From Nitrospirales bacterium (GTDB taxonomy: Bacteria; Nitrospirota; Nitrospiria; Nitrospirales; UBA8639), in contig JAJEJG010000008.1 of NCBI GenBank assembly GCA_022828225.1, positions 62,001 to 126,000 of the forward strand: a stretch of DNA of 64,000 bases. The letters are read 5' to 3'. Under the pieces are notes generated by a model that made no database searches, was not told the DNA's origin, and saw only the letters and a list, made by a program, of their open reading frames with translations. Shown here one piece after another: positions 36,195 through 45,207 of this stretch. Position numbers and translations under genes: made by a program. Positions within the stretch are counted from its first letter, which is position 1. Every line of letters starts with the position of its first letter.

Positions 36195-36911
36195 ATGACG
36201 GAAACGGCGCAAGAAAATCTTTCAGCAGAGACCCTTCAGGAACTGAACCGGCGCTTCGAAGGCCAGTCGCCGCAAGAGGTCCTGGCCTACGCCTTGGAAC
36301 GGTTTTTCCCCAGGGTCGTGTTGGCGTGCAGTTTCGGTGCGGAGGACGTGGTGCTGTGGGACATGATGCACCGCATCAATCCGCAAGCCTCGCTTTTTTA
36401 TCTGGACACGGATTTTCTCTTTCCGGAAACCCACGCCGTGCGCGACCGCCTGATCGACCGGTACAAGGTTGCTCCCGAGCAGGTGATTCGCGTCGCGCCG
36501 GCGCTCACGCCCGCGGAGCAGGCGAAAGAATTCGGAGACCTGTTATGGGTCCGGCAGCCGGATGAATGCTGCCGGATTCGGAAAGTCGAGCCGTTGACCA
36601 AGACGTTGAAGAACTACTCAGCGTGGGTGACCGGCATTCGTCGCGACCAGTCACCCACGCGCGCCACCGCGGGGCTGGTGGAATGGGACACCCGGTTCGG
36701 TCTCGTCAAATTCAATCCCCTGGCAGCCTGGACCAGCGAGGAGGTCTGGGCCTACATCAGGACGCATGACGTGCCGTACAACGCGCTTCATGACCAGGAC
36801 TATCCCAGCATCGGATGCACGCACTGCACCGCGCCCGTTCAACCGGGCGCCGACCCCCGTTCCGGACGATGGCAGAGTTCTGAAAAAATCGAATGTGGGC
36901 TGCACAAGTAA
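36195..36911 (+). CDS. cysH: Fe-S type phosphoadenylyl/adenylyl-sulfate reductase (probably APS reductase)
   Basis: The 238-aa protein has the PP-loop ACSFGAEDVVL near residue 45, the DTDFLFPET motif and the active-site end ECGLHK with C234. C125-C126 and C208-x-x-C211 form the four ligands of a [4Fe-4S] cluster, which is typical of bacterial APS (or dual) reductases. It reduces APS to sulfite with thioredoxin. It sits between the sulfite reductase and the ATP sulfurylase genes. Confidence 0.93.
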   Translation: MTETAQENLSAETLQELNRRFEGQSPQEVLAYALERFFPRVVLACSFGAEDVVLWDMMHRINPQASLFYLDTDFLFPETHAVRDRLIDRYKVAPEQVIRVAPALTPAEQAKEFGDLLWVRQPDECCRIRKVEPLTKTLKNYSAWVTGIRRDQSPTRATAGLVEWDTRFGLVKFNPLAAWTSEEVWAYIRTHDVPYNALHDQDYPSIGCTHCTAPVQPGADPRSGRWQSSEKIECGLHK

Positions 36912-36985
36912 CCATCGTCCCGGAAAGTCACCGTAAACCAACACTGGAATTCAACCGTACGTTTCATTGACCGCAGGCGCCGCTG

Positions 36986-38220
36986 ATGCATCAACTCATC
37001 ACCAAAATCGGGAAAGGGCAACGGGGGGTCAGAGACCTCTCGTGGGACGAAGCCAAACAGGCCGCCCGGGCGATGATCGAGGGCACTGCCACACCCCAGC
37101 AGACCGGGGCTTTCCTGATGGCCATGCGGATCAAGCTGGAAGGCGTGACGGAATTGGCCTCGTTCACCGCGGCCACGCGCAGTTATGTGGCGCCGATCGC
37201 CACACCAGCCGGCCTCAACGTGGTAGACGTGCCGGTCTATGCCGAAAAGCACAACACGCATCACGTGTGCCTGCCCGCGGCCATTGTCGCCGCCGCCGCC
37301 GGGGCCGCTATCCTGTTTCACGGCGTCGACAATCCCGCGGTGTCTTCCGACCTGCCGCGAGTGTTGGCGCAACTGGGCATTCCCGTCGAGTTACAGGGAG
37401 ACGACCTGACCGGCACGTTGCAAAGCGAAGGCGTCGCGTACCTGGACCTCGCGTTGTATCACCCTCCCCTGGCCGGGTTACTGGCATTGCGCGAACAACT
37501 GGGCGCCCAAAACCTGTTCCATCAGGTCGCCCGGCTCCTGAATCCCATGCGGGCGCACTCGCAAGTGGTGGGCGTGGCTCATCCGCCGTACCTCGAAAAG
37601 ATCCCGGAAGTCGTGAACATGATCGGTGGGCGCAGACTCCTGGTCTTTCAGGGCGTGGAAGGATTTCCCGAACTCTCGATGACGACCCTGACGAACATGC
37701 GGGAACTGCGTGACAACCGCGTGACCCCCTTGTCGCTCAAACCCGAGGACGTCCGGCTTTCCCCGGCCGCGTTCCAGCACATGGCCGTTCTTCCCCAGGC
37801 CCTTCGACAGGACTCAGGACCGACGTCTTCTCCCTCCGTTCGTCCTGAGCGTAGCGTGAGCGAAGTCGAAGGGCGACAAGGCTCAGGACAGGCCCCGAAC
37901 GACGTCCCGGCCCTGGAGGCGGAGATGATACATCGCGTCCTGAACGAGCAAACCCATCGACGCCCAGGGCAAACCCAATTCCGCGATTGGGTCATCTACA
38001 ACGCCGCCATGTTCCTGTATGCCGGAGGGCAGGCCCCGTCCATCGCCGAAGGCGTGCCGTTGGCGAAAAGAGCATTGGACTCCGGCGCGGCCGCGAAAAA
38101 ACTCGCGGCTCTTTCATCAACGATGAATCCCCCCTCACCCCAGCCCTTCGACAAAGCTCAGGACAGGTCCTCTCCCTCCGGGGGAGAGGGAGTCGAACAG
38201 CCAAAGGTCGTGCACGCATG
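36986..38220 (+). CDS. TrpD2-like (anthranilate phosphoribosyltransferase family) protein carrying repeat-derived insertions
   Basis: The 411-aa protein has the glycosyltransferase-family-3 fold: helical N-terminal domain (HQLITKIGKG, then GAFLMAMRIKLEG), AEKHNTHHVCLPAAI in place of the KHGNR loop, and LNPMRAHSQVVGVAHP. It resembles the YbiB/TrpD2 group, which binds nucleic acid, rather than a tryptophan enzyme. No other trp genes are present. Residues about 272-305 (SVRPERSVSEVEG) and about 378-398 (PFDKAQDRSSPSGGEG) read through dispersed palindromic repeats. Linkage to sulfate genes is unexplained. Confidence 0.8.
37801..37893. repeat. Coding-region CTTCGAC...CTCAGGACAGG repeat pair
   Basis: The palindromic family with CTTCGACAGGACTCAGGAC and GTCCTGAGCGTAGCG arms lies inside the TrpD2-like gene and is translated in frame. 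Related units are in fmt near 6208-6238 and 5947-5975 and near 42655-42695. Confidence 0.75.
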
Positions 38221-38494
38221 AGACATCTGCGACCCTCTGTGATTTCTGCCTTTCCCTTCCCCTCCTTTGTAAGGAGGGGCGAAGGGGAGGTAGAGGCTGG
38301 GACCAGGATGCCCCTGTGCTTCATGGACGGTTGGCTCTACCCCACCTGGCCTCCCCTTACAAAGGGGAGGAATAATGTTGGGTCTACCCCACCCGCATTC
38401 CCTCTTCCGAAATGCGCCCCTTACAAAGGGAAAGGAGCCAAAACCGTTGCACAGAAACAACCGGAACCAAAGGTCGTGCACGCATGAGACATCT
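38201..38494. repeat. 28-bp direct repeats flanking an insertion between the trpD2-like gene and cysD
   Basis: The same 28 bp (starting CCAAAGGTCGTGCACGC and ending ATGAGACATCT) occurs at 38201-38228 and 38467-38494. Each copy holds both the end of the TrpD2-like gene (PKVVHA, TGA) and the cysD start (ATG AGA CAT). Between them lie 238 bp containing a MITE-like element (38258-38370). The duplication keeps both genes intact and separates a former ATGA overlap. Confidence 0.9.
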
Positions 38495-39281
38495 TCGGCA
38501 ACTGGAAGATCAAAGCGTCTACATCTTTCGCGAGGCCTACAAACACTTCGATAACCTGGGCATGCTCTGGTCCATGGGGAAGGATTCCACGGTGCTCCTG
38601 TGGTTGGCCCGCAAGGCCTTCTTCGGGCACGTCCCGTTTCCGCTCCTACACGTGGACACCAGTTACAAGATTCCCGCGATGATCGAGTACCGGGACCGGC
38701 TGGCGCGCGAATGGCGCCTCAACCTGGTGGTCGGGCAGAACAAGCAAGCCCTGGCCGAAGGGATGAACCACGAGCGCGGCCGGGTCGAATGCTGCACCGC
38801 GCTCAAGACCAACGGGCTCAAACTGTTGCTGGAGGAGAAAGGGTACACGGGCATCATCCTGGGCGTCCGCGCGGATGAGGAAAGCACGCGCGCCAAGGAA
38901 CGGTATTTCTCCCCGCGCGACAAAAACAACGACTGGGATTTTCGCGACCAGCCCCCGGAACTGTGGGATCAATTCAAAACCTCGTTCCCGCCGAACACCC
39001 ACATCCGGATTCATCCTCTGCTGGACTGGACGGAGATCAACATCTGGGAATACATCAAGCTCGAAAACATTCCCTTCATGGACTTGTACCTCGACAGGGG
39101 CGACGGCACCCGGTACCGGAGCCTGGGGTGCGCCCCCTGTACCTTCCCCATCAAATCCACCGCGTCTACGGTCGATGAAATCATCGAAGAACTGCGCGCC
39201 ACGAAGGTGGCCGAACGCGCCGGCCGCGCGCAGGACGAAGGCCGGGGCATGGAGTTACTCCGCAAAGATGGCTACATGTAA
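38484..39281 (+). CDS. cysD: Sulfate adenylyltransferase subunit 2
   Basis: The 265-aa protein has the ATP pyrophosphatase loop [27 protein letters not shown], the [21 protein letters not shown] stretch region and a C-terminal CAPCTFPI. It makes APS from sulfate and ATP with CysN as GTPase partner. The ATG at 38484 is chosen by family alignment; it lies in the second copy of the 28-bp duplication. The stop overlaps cysN by 14 nt. Confidence 0.95.
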   Translation: MRHLRQLEDQSVYIFREAYKHFDNLGMLWSMGKDSTVLLWLARKAFFGHVPFPLLHVDTSYKIPAMIEYRDRLAREWRLNLVVGQNKQALAEGMNHERGRVECCTALKTNGLKLLLEEKGYTGIILGVRADEESTRAKERYFSPRDKNNDWDFRDQPPELWDQFKTSFPPNTHIRIHPLLDWTEINIWEYIKLENIPFMDLYLDRGDGTRYRSLGCAPCTFPIKSTASTVDEIIEELRATKVAERAGRAQDEGRGMELLRKDGYM

Positions 39282-41127
39282 GACCGAGACAGAGGCCGCC
39301 GTCGACGTCCGCGACCGCATGAACATCGTCATCGTGGGCAGCGTGGACCACGGCAAATCGACTTTGTTGGGGCGCCTGTACGCGGACACGGGCACGTTGC
39401 CGGAAGGCAAGGTCGAAAAGATCCAGGCCATCTGCAAACAGCAGGGCAAGGAGTTTGAGTACGCCTTCCTGTTCGACGCGTTCCTGGAAGAACAGCAGCA
39501 GGGCGTGACGATCGACACCGCGCGCACGTTTTTCCAATGGGCGGGACGTCAATACATCATCATCGACGCGCCCGGGCATAAGGAATTCCTGAAGAACATG
39601 ATCTCCGGCGCCGCGCGCGCCGAAGCCGCGCTCCTGCTGATCGACGCCCTGGAAGGGGTCAAGGATCAATCCAAACGGCACGGCCTGTTGCTCTCGATGT
39701 TGGGCGTGAAACAAGTCACCGTGGTCGTGAACAAAATGGACCTCGTGGACTACAGCCAGGAGACGTTCGCGCTCATTGAAAAGGAGTATCGCGCGTTCCT
39801 GGCTCAACTCGACGTGACGCCCCAATTCGTGATCCCCGCCAGCGCCAAACGCGGGGACAACATCGCCACGCCCAGTCCGCAGATGGCCTGGCACACCGGT
39901 CCGACGGTGCTGGAATCGCTGGCGCAATTTTCCTCGGAATCCGAACAAGCCGAACAACCCCTGCGGTTCCCGCTGCAGGACGTCTACAAATTCGATGCCC
40001 GCCGCATCCTGACGGGACGCATCGCGTCCGGACGACTCAAAGTGGGCGATCAGGTGATTTTTTCGCCGTCGAATAAAAGCGCGGTCGTGCAAACGCTGGA
40101 AGCATTCAACATCGAACCGCCCCCGACGCAAGCCCAGGCCGGGCAATCCGTGGGCATTACCCTGGACGAACAGATTTTCGTCGAGCGCGGGGAGATCGTC
40201 AGTCACGAGAGTTCTTTGCCGCTCGTCTCCACGACCTTTCGCGCCAACCTGTTCTGGCTCGGGCGCCGGCCATTGGAAATGGACAAATCCTATCTGGTCC
40301 GGTTGGCCACGCACGAAGTCGAATGCCGCGTCGCGGAGATCCATCGCATCGTGGACGCCGACAACCTCTCTCTGGATCAGCAACAGACCAACGCGGTCGT
40401 GAAGCGGAACGAAGTGGCAGACGTGACCATCCAGACCAGGGCCCCGCTCGCCTTCGACCTGTATTCCGATTTCGAAACCACGGGCCGGTTCGTCCTGGTC
40501 GATGACTACGACGTGTCCGGGGGCGGCATCATCACCGAGATGGTGGCGGACCGTGAAGAGACCCTGCGGATCGAGGCCCGGCAACGGGATTTCGCCTGGG
40601 TCACGGGCGACGTCACCCTGGCGGATCGCGCCAAGCACTACGGCCACCGCGCGGCGCTCGTCCTCCTCATCGGCCCCGATACCACGGGAAAAACCTTCCT
40701 GGCCAAAAAAGTGGAATCCACGCTCGTGGCCGAAGGCCGGCACGTCTACATGCTGGACCCGGAAAACCTGCGCCGCGGGCTCGACGCCGATTTGCAGGAA
40801 GGCGATGCCCGGGAAATGATCCGCCGCTACGGCGAGGTGGCGCGGCTGCTCATCGATACCGGCGTCCTGCTGATTTCAACCACGAACTCGTTCAACTTGC
40901 CGGCGGATCAAACCGTCGAAGCCATCCGCACCCTGGTGCATCCCGCGCCGGTGCTCACCGTTTACATGAGCCAGGAGACGACGCCCTCCCCCATCGAAGC
41001 CGATCTCTCCTTCACCGGCCCCGAAGACTTCACCAGCACGGCCCACGCCGTCCTGACCGCGCTCAAAGAAAAAGGCATCATCGCCGAAACCATCGGCAAC
41101 CAACCCGTCTTCCAATTTTCAATCTAA
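39268..41127 (+). CDS. cysN: Sulfate adenylyltransferase subunit 1 fused to a degenerate APS-kinase domain
   Basis: The 619-aa protein has the GTPase motifs [17 protein letters not shown] and NKMDLV, the two EF-Tu-like beta domains, and then a C-terminal CysC-like domain (about 460-619). That domain keeps a P-loop (GPDTTGKT) but changes the usual DGDxxR to LDPENLR, lacks the FISPF serine loop and the KGLY lid, and is short. It may no longer phosphorylate APS, consistent with direct APS reduction by the neighbouring CysH. The start at 39268 overlaps cysD. Confidence 0.92.
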   Translation: MATCKTETEAAVDVRDRMNIVIVGSVDHGKSTLLGRLYADTGTLPEGKVEKIQAICKQQGKEFEYAFLFDAFLEEQQQGVTIDTARTFFQWAGRQYIIIDAPGHKEFLKNMISGAARAEAALLLIDALEGVKDQSKRHGLLLSMLGVKQVTVVVNKMDLVDYSQETFALIEKEYRAFLAQLDVTPQFVIPASAKRGDNIATPSPQMAWHTGPTVLESLAQFSSESEQAEQPLRFPLQDVYKFDARRILTGRIASGRLKVGDQVIFSPSNKSAVVQTLEAFNIEPPPTQAQAGQSVGITLDEQIFVERGEIVSHESSLPLVSTTFRANLFWLGRRPLEMDKSYLVRLATHEVECRVAEIHRIVDADNLSLDQQQTNAVVKRNEVADVTIQTRAPLAFDLYSDFETTGRFVLVDDYDVSGGGIITEMVADREETLRIEARQRDFAWVTGDVTLADRAKHYGHRAALVLLIGPDTTGKTFLAKKVESTLVAEGRHVYMLDPENLRRGLDADLQEGDAREMIRRYGEVARLLIDTGVLLISTTNSFNLPADQTVEAIRTLVHPAPVLTVYMSQETTPSPIEADLSFTGPEDFTSTAHAVLTALKEKGIIAETIGNQPVFQFSI

Positions 41128-41638
41128 CGCCTCAATAAAATCACTCCCACAATCACTCCCTCCTTGAGGGGGAGTCGCAGAAGCCAAGCCGCCAGGCGCC
41201 GGCTGATGCGGTGAGGGGCAAGGCGATTGACGCCTCGCCTGCATCTCCTCTCCCTTGACGGGAGAGAATCAAGGTGAGGGTGGCTGTCATCCCTGTATGT
41301 GTTCAGTCATTCGTTGACAATTTCTGCCCGTTTCTTCTGTGCTCTAATTCCCCTCCTTTGTAAGGAGGGGCGAGGGGAGGTAGAGTTTGGGCCAGAGCGA
41401 ACAAGCCGCGTGTTGTATTCGCTGTCGCTGCTCTTTGGTACGCGACTCTACCCCACCTATCCTCCCCTTACAAAGGGGAGGAATACAACACCATCTCCCC
41501 CACTCAGGCTAACCCTTCTGTCAACGAATTAGTGAACATCTACAATCCCCGACCTAATCGGGGATCCAGCGTCTTTGCCTTTCGTATTTCTTTCTCTCCC
41601 TTGACGGGAGAGGACAAAGGTGAGGGTGAGAAATCCAC
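41128..41638. repeat. Repeat-filled intergenic region, with MITE-like copy at 41348-41483
   Basis: It contains CTCCC...GGGAG inverted pairs (near 41240-41285 and 41590-41632), a full copy of the CCTTTGTAAGG/CTCTACC element at 41348-41483 and a GATCGGGG-type REP at 41543-41580. No gene is seen. Confidence 0.75.
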
Positions 41639-41959
41639 CTAACCCGGCGTAGACAATTTCAACCCCACCACCCCCGACACAATCAGCACGATAAACAACA
41701 CACGCGCCACGTCGCGCGGCTCATTGAACAGGATCATACCCATAATCGCCGCGCCCGCCGCGCCGATGCCGGTCCAGACGGCATACGCCGTCCCGATCGG
41801 GATGACACGCACGGCCAACGACAGACACACCATGCTCACGCTCATCGCCACGACCGTCCCCACACTCGGCCACAGCCGCGTAAACCCGTCCGCATATTTG
41901 ATCCCGGTAATCCAAACAATCTCAAAAACCCCGGCGACAAACACATACACCCACGCCAT
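41639..41959 (-). CDS. sugE: Small multidrug resistance transporter, guanidinium exporter (Gdx/SugE) type
   Basis: The 106-aa protein has four transmembrane helices and the Gdx signature: E13 in FEIVW, and GTAYAVWTGIGAAG in helix 3. Gdx proteins are dual-topology dimers that export guanidinium in exchange for protons. The ATG has a strong AGGAGG site. I see no guanidine riboswitch upstream. It is a single gene in a repeat-rich region. Confidence 0.88.
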   Translation of the reverse strand: MAWVYVFVAGVFEIVWITGIKYADGFTRLWPSVGTVVAMSVSMVCLSLAVRVIPIGTAYAVWTGIGAAGAAIMGMILFNEPRDVARVLFIVLIVSGVVGLKLSTPG

Positions 41960-42055
41960 AAACGCCTCCTATTCGTGAAAGGAACTGCGAAGGCCTTTTT
42001 TGTAACACGCACAGGCTTCAGATGACCACTCCCGCCATCCCCGCCTTTTCTCCTT

Positions 42056-42150
42056 CTGTCATCCTCGACATTCTTAATCGAGGATCCAGTGTCTTTGTTG
42101 TTCGTCTTTTGTCTGTCATGCCCGACTTGATCGGGCATCCAGAGTTTTTA
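42056..42150. repeat. Two REP-type palindromes
   Basis: One TCGAGGAT-type and one TGATCGGGCA-type hairpin unit of the dispersed family (see 8631-8731) lie in tandem. Confidence 0.75.
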
Positions 42151-42167
42151 TCCTTTGCAGTTCTCCC

Positions 42168-42340
42168 GGCGCCTCCGGGCGTGGCGGCGCCCCGGTCCCG
42201 CAAACTCTATATGGGGGCGAGGACTGTCTGAGCGAAGCGAGTTCCGCAGCCCACACAACCGGGACTGGGGCAAAGGCACCCGGAGGGCCACGCCCGGGCG
42301 CCAATGGTTTTGGGTCCTTTTGCCGAAACAAAAGGACCTC
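42168..42340. repeat. Long dispersed repeat, full copy
   Basis: It starts GGCGCCTCCGGGCGTGGC and its inner end near 42282-42302 is the inverted GCCACGCCC..GGCGCC, so the unit has terminal inverted repeats. A second hairpin (GGTCCTTTT / AAAAGGACC) follows. It closely matches 56669-56845. Confidence 0.8.
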
Positions 42341-42420
42341 GGCGTGTGGGGCCGAAACCCCACAAGCATCCTTTCCCTCGTCGTGCGGGGCCGAAACCCC
42401 GCGAGAACCTTTCTCCTGCC

Positions 42421-42574
42421 TGCTATATTTTTGCTATGTCATGCTATGTTTCTGCTATGCCTTTGCTATGCTTGCTATGATCTTGCTATGTTTTGTTGCG
42501 CTGCTGCTATGTAATGCTATACCATGCTATGGATTGCTATGTTTTCTGCTATGTCCTGCTATGATTTTGCTATG
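42421..42574 (+). repeat. Array of TGCTATG heptamers at helical-turn spacing
   Basis: TGCTATG, or TGCTATA in two cases, starts at 42421, 42432, 42442, 42453, 42464, 42473, 42484, 42505, 42515, 42525, 42535, 42547, 42557 and 42568. Steps are 9-12 bp with one double step of 21 bp, an average of exactly 10.5 bp per turn over 147 bp. Spacer bases vary, so only the heptamer and the phase are kept. No gene explains it. Confidence 0.9.
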
Positions 42575-43183
42575 TTCTGCAAAGCGGGCGAACAACGGAG
42601 AGGAACAGGACACGGTCACGCCCGACGCAGGCTACCTATTCTGTCAACGCCTGTCCTGCCTGTCCTGAGCGAAGCGAAGGAAGCGCAGTCGAAGGGAATG
42701 ACAGAACACATACAATCCCCGATCCTCGTTCTTGTCATCCCCGACTTGATCGGGGATCCAGTGTCTTTGTGTTCCCATCATTTGTAAGGATGGGCGAGGG
42801 GAGGTAGAGGCAGTTGTAGCCGCGCCATCTCAGGGCGCTTTTTTCTCAGAAGTGGTCATTCCGAACGAAGCGAGGAATCTCGACGTTCTCCTACACTTTT
42901 ACGCTTACCTTCACGGACCGTTGTACGGTCTCTCATTGACACGTTCCGTATCCTGCCGCATACTGTAATTGCCAGTAACCTTACAGGTTGCCCGTATTGG
43001 TCGGGCTTCCTGCCGAATACAACAGCCTGACATCATGGCACCAGGTAGCTCCTGGAGTTGATGGTGTCCTTACTTCCGGTAAATACGCAGGGTTTCCTAC
43101 GCAACCTGTAGGGTACTGGCTGGCCCGACCTATGTGCAGTGGTCAGGCCAATCATAAATTCGTACCCTCATGAGGAGCCTGCC
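42575..43183. other. Intergenic region upstream of the glycosyltransferase
   Basis: It holds a coding-type CTGTCCTGAGCG repeat (near 42650-42695), a REP pair (42714-42770) and a single MITE arm (42777-42806). Further on, the 9-bp inverted pair ACAGGTTGC (42983-42991) and GCAACCTGT (43101-43109) encloses a short open frame without recognisable product. Confidence 0.5.
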
Positions 43184-44110
43184 ATGCAAGTCATTTATGG
43201 CGTCAATGCCGCCTATGTTCTGCCTGCCTTGGTGTCGATCTATTCCCTGTGGAAGAATGCCAGCCAGCCCGTTGATGTCACGATGTATGTTGACGGGATC
43301 ACGGAACAGAACCAGTACGCGATTCAGGGCGTCAACGAAACTTGCGGAATGTCCATTCAAGTGAAAGACTTTGATGGAACGGGGTTGGAAAACTACGTCA
43401 ACTCACGCTTCCCAACAGTCAGTCTACTCCCACTCCTTCTCCCAAGCCTTGTGAAAGAAAAATGCTTGTTCATTGATGCTGATACGTTGGTGAAGGGTGA
43501 CGTATGGGAACTCTTGTCAGCCGATCTCGGCGGGATGCCGATTGGAGCCTGTATCGATATGGGCCAAGTGACGTTCCTAGAACGTCGGATTCTGAATACA
43601 CGAGTCTCAGACGTGCTGCGGCCTGCTCGTACTCGCCGGAAGAGAAAGGTCTACATTGATCGTCTTGTCGGTTTGGGATTTGTTCCAAGGGAGAACTACT
43701 TCAATTCCGGTGTGTTGGTGATGGATTGTGAGGCGATTCGTCAGTGTCCCGCTTACACTGATCTTGCCAGTATCGATAAGCTCCGGCCTTTTAAAGAGTT
43801 TCCCGATCAGGACCGATTGAATGAGTTTTTTGCCGACCGATGGCATAGATTGCCTCTCAAATGGAACATCCGTCCTGGCATCACGCGAGATGTGGAAAAG
43901 CGCAAATACAAGTTTAGGGACATTTCGGATGAGTTACGTGAGCAGATGCGAGACGCCACGGTTGACCCCAAACTCTGGCACTTCATGGGTGGGAAAAAGC
44001 CGTGGATCAAACGGTGGAGACAGTTCTTGAGAGTTCGACGAGCCTATCAAGAGTATGCCAATACTTGTCTGGAGTTTCGGAATGAGACGGGGATTAGGTT
44101 TGGCATATAA
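43184..44110 (+). CDS. Glycosyltransferase family 8-like protein
   Basis: The 308-aa protein has the GT-A fold pattern of GT8: VIYGVNAAYVLPALVSIYSL at the start, the D-x-D metal site FIDADTLVKGD (98-100) and the late W-H-F-M-G-G-K-K-P-W block, where the His binds the metal. Such enzymes transfer glucose or galactose to lipopolysaccharide or other acceptors. The ATG has GAGGAG 6 nt upstream. It is isolated from other sugar genes and AT-richer than the core, so it is probably acquired. Confidence 0.82.
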   Translation: MQVIYGVNAAYVLPALVSIYSLWKNASQPVDVTMYVDGITEQNQYAIQGVNETCGMSIQVKDFDGTGLENYVNSRFPTVSLLPLLLPSLVKEKCLFIDADTLVKGDVWELLSADLGGMPIGACIDMGQVTFLERRILNTRVSDVLRPARTRRKRKVYIDRLVGLGFVPRENYFNSGVLVMDCEAIRQCPAYTDLASIDKLRPFKEFPDQDRLNEFFADRWHRLPLKWNIRPGITRDVEKRKYKFRDISDELREQMRDATVDPKLWHFMGGKKPWIKRWRQFLRVRRAYQEYANTCLEFRNETGIRFGI

Positions 44111-44149
44111 CCCACGACTTCCTGTTTCTACACTCCGATCATAGGAATA

Positions 44150-44170
44150 GACTGCATTATTGCAGTCTTT
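44150..44170 (+). terminator. Putative terminator after the glycosyltransferase gene
   Basis: A GACTGCA/TGCAGTC stem with a four-base loop is followed by a short TTT run, 40 bp past the stop codon. Confidence 0.4.
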
Positions 44171-44334
44171 CCAACCATACGTTGAAACCAATTAAATCTT
44201 GGGTAAACCGGTATATAAGTCCTATGACTGAACACATTTTTAGGTGAAATCCATAATTTCCTAGTTTAAGGTATAGATAATATTTTGTGGTTCATGTAAT
44301 ATGTCCCTAAACTTATTAGCAAGGGGTATATAGC

Positions 44335-45207
44335 ATGAACATTATCGAAATCGTCAGCCGCTTTGAAAATCAATCGGATTGCATCGCCCGCCTGGAACGG
44401 ATGCGCTGGGGCGATACGCCCGTCTGTCCGTACTGCAAATCCACTCAGACCACGCGCAATCAGAACCGTCACTACTGTTACAACTGCAAAACATCATTCA
44501 GCGTGACGGTTGGGACGATCTTTCACAAAACCCACCTGCCCTTACAGAAATGGTTGTTGGCCGTATCCTTGGTCCTGAATGCGAAGAAAGAGCTATCGGC
44601 CATGCAACTCTCCCGCGATCTGCAAGTAAACAAAAATACAGCGTGGCGGATCAACATGCAGATTCGGAAAGCCATGACGCAACGCGAACACCGAGAACTC
44701 CTGGCGAGTATCGTTGAAATGGACGAAACCTACGTGTGCGGCAAACCGAGAAAGAGACGGTACAGCCCACCCTCGAAGAAGGGTGTGACGAACAAAGCCC
44801 CCGTGGTGGGAGCGGTCGAACGCGGTGGCGACGTGACGGCCAAGGCCGTGCGAAAAGATCGGATGCAACGGCAATACATGCGAGCCTTTGTGAAGGAACG
44901 CATTGACACGACGAAAACCATGCTGGGCACCGATGAGGCCAAAGCCTATCGAAGCATGAATCGCGTGTTACCGCATGCCGTCATTAAGCATTCCGACTGG
45001 TACATGAATGGCCACATTCACACCAATACCATTAAAGGCTTTTGGTCGCTTCTGAAACACGGGATGTTCGGGCAGTATCATTCGGTTAGCCGGAAGCACC
45101 TGCAACGCTATGTCGATGAATTTTGTTTCCGCTACAATCGACGGAGGATGCCACCGATGGTGGCCTTTGAATCAACCCTTAAACGTGGAGTTGGAATATT
45201 CGCATGA
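44335..45207 (+). CDS. IS1595-family (ISXO2-like) transposase
   Basis: The 290-aa protein has an N-terminal zinc ribbon (CPYC...CYNC), a helix-turn-helix and a DDE-type core: MDETYV, GTDEAKAYRS and HTNTIKGFWSLLKHG. It looks complete. The left inverted repeat ends 62 bp upstream. The stop overlaps the next gene (ATGA). Confidence 0.93.
   Translation: MNIIEIVSRFENQSDCIARLERMRWGDTPVCPYCKSTQTTRNQNRHYCYNCKTSFSVTVGTIFHKTHLPLQKWLLAVSLVLNAKKELSAMQLSRDLQVNKNTAWRINMQIRKAMTQREHRELLASIVEMDETYVCGKPRKRRYSPPSKKGVTNKAPVVGAVERGGDVTAKAVRKDRMQRQYMRAFVKERIDTTKTMLGTDEAKAYRSMNRVLPHAVIKHSDWYMNGHIHTNTIKGFWSLLKHGMFGQYHSVSRKHLQRYVDEFCFRYNRRRMPPMVAFESTLKRGVGIFA

Noticed and set aside
34919-40743. Long antisense frames under the sulfite reductase and CysNC genes
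   Set aside because: They lie fully opposite strongly conserved genes and show no family features.
41960-42050. Guanidine riboswitch upstream of the Gdx/SugE gene
   Set aside because: The conserved blocks of the ykkC-type classes are not seen; only a normal ribosome site.
42421-42574. CRISPR array interpretation of the heptamer repeats
   Set aside because: The repeat is only 7 bp, spacers are 2-5 bp, and no cas gene is near.
42441-42668. A 75-aa hydrophobic, Cys/Leu/Met-rich frame
   Set aside because: It is simply the translation of the TGCTATG array; no ribosome site and no family.
42983-43109. Inverted ACAGGTTGC pair as insertion-sequence ends
   Set aside because: Arms are only 9 bp, enclose no transposase and have no target duplication.
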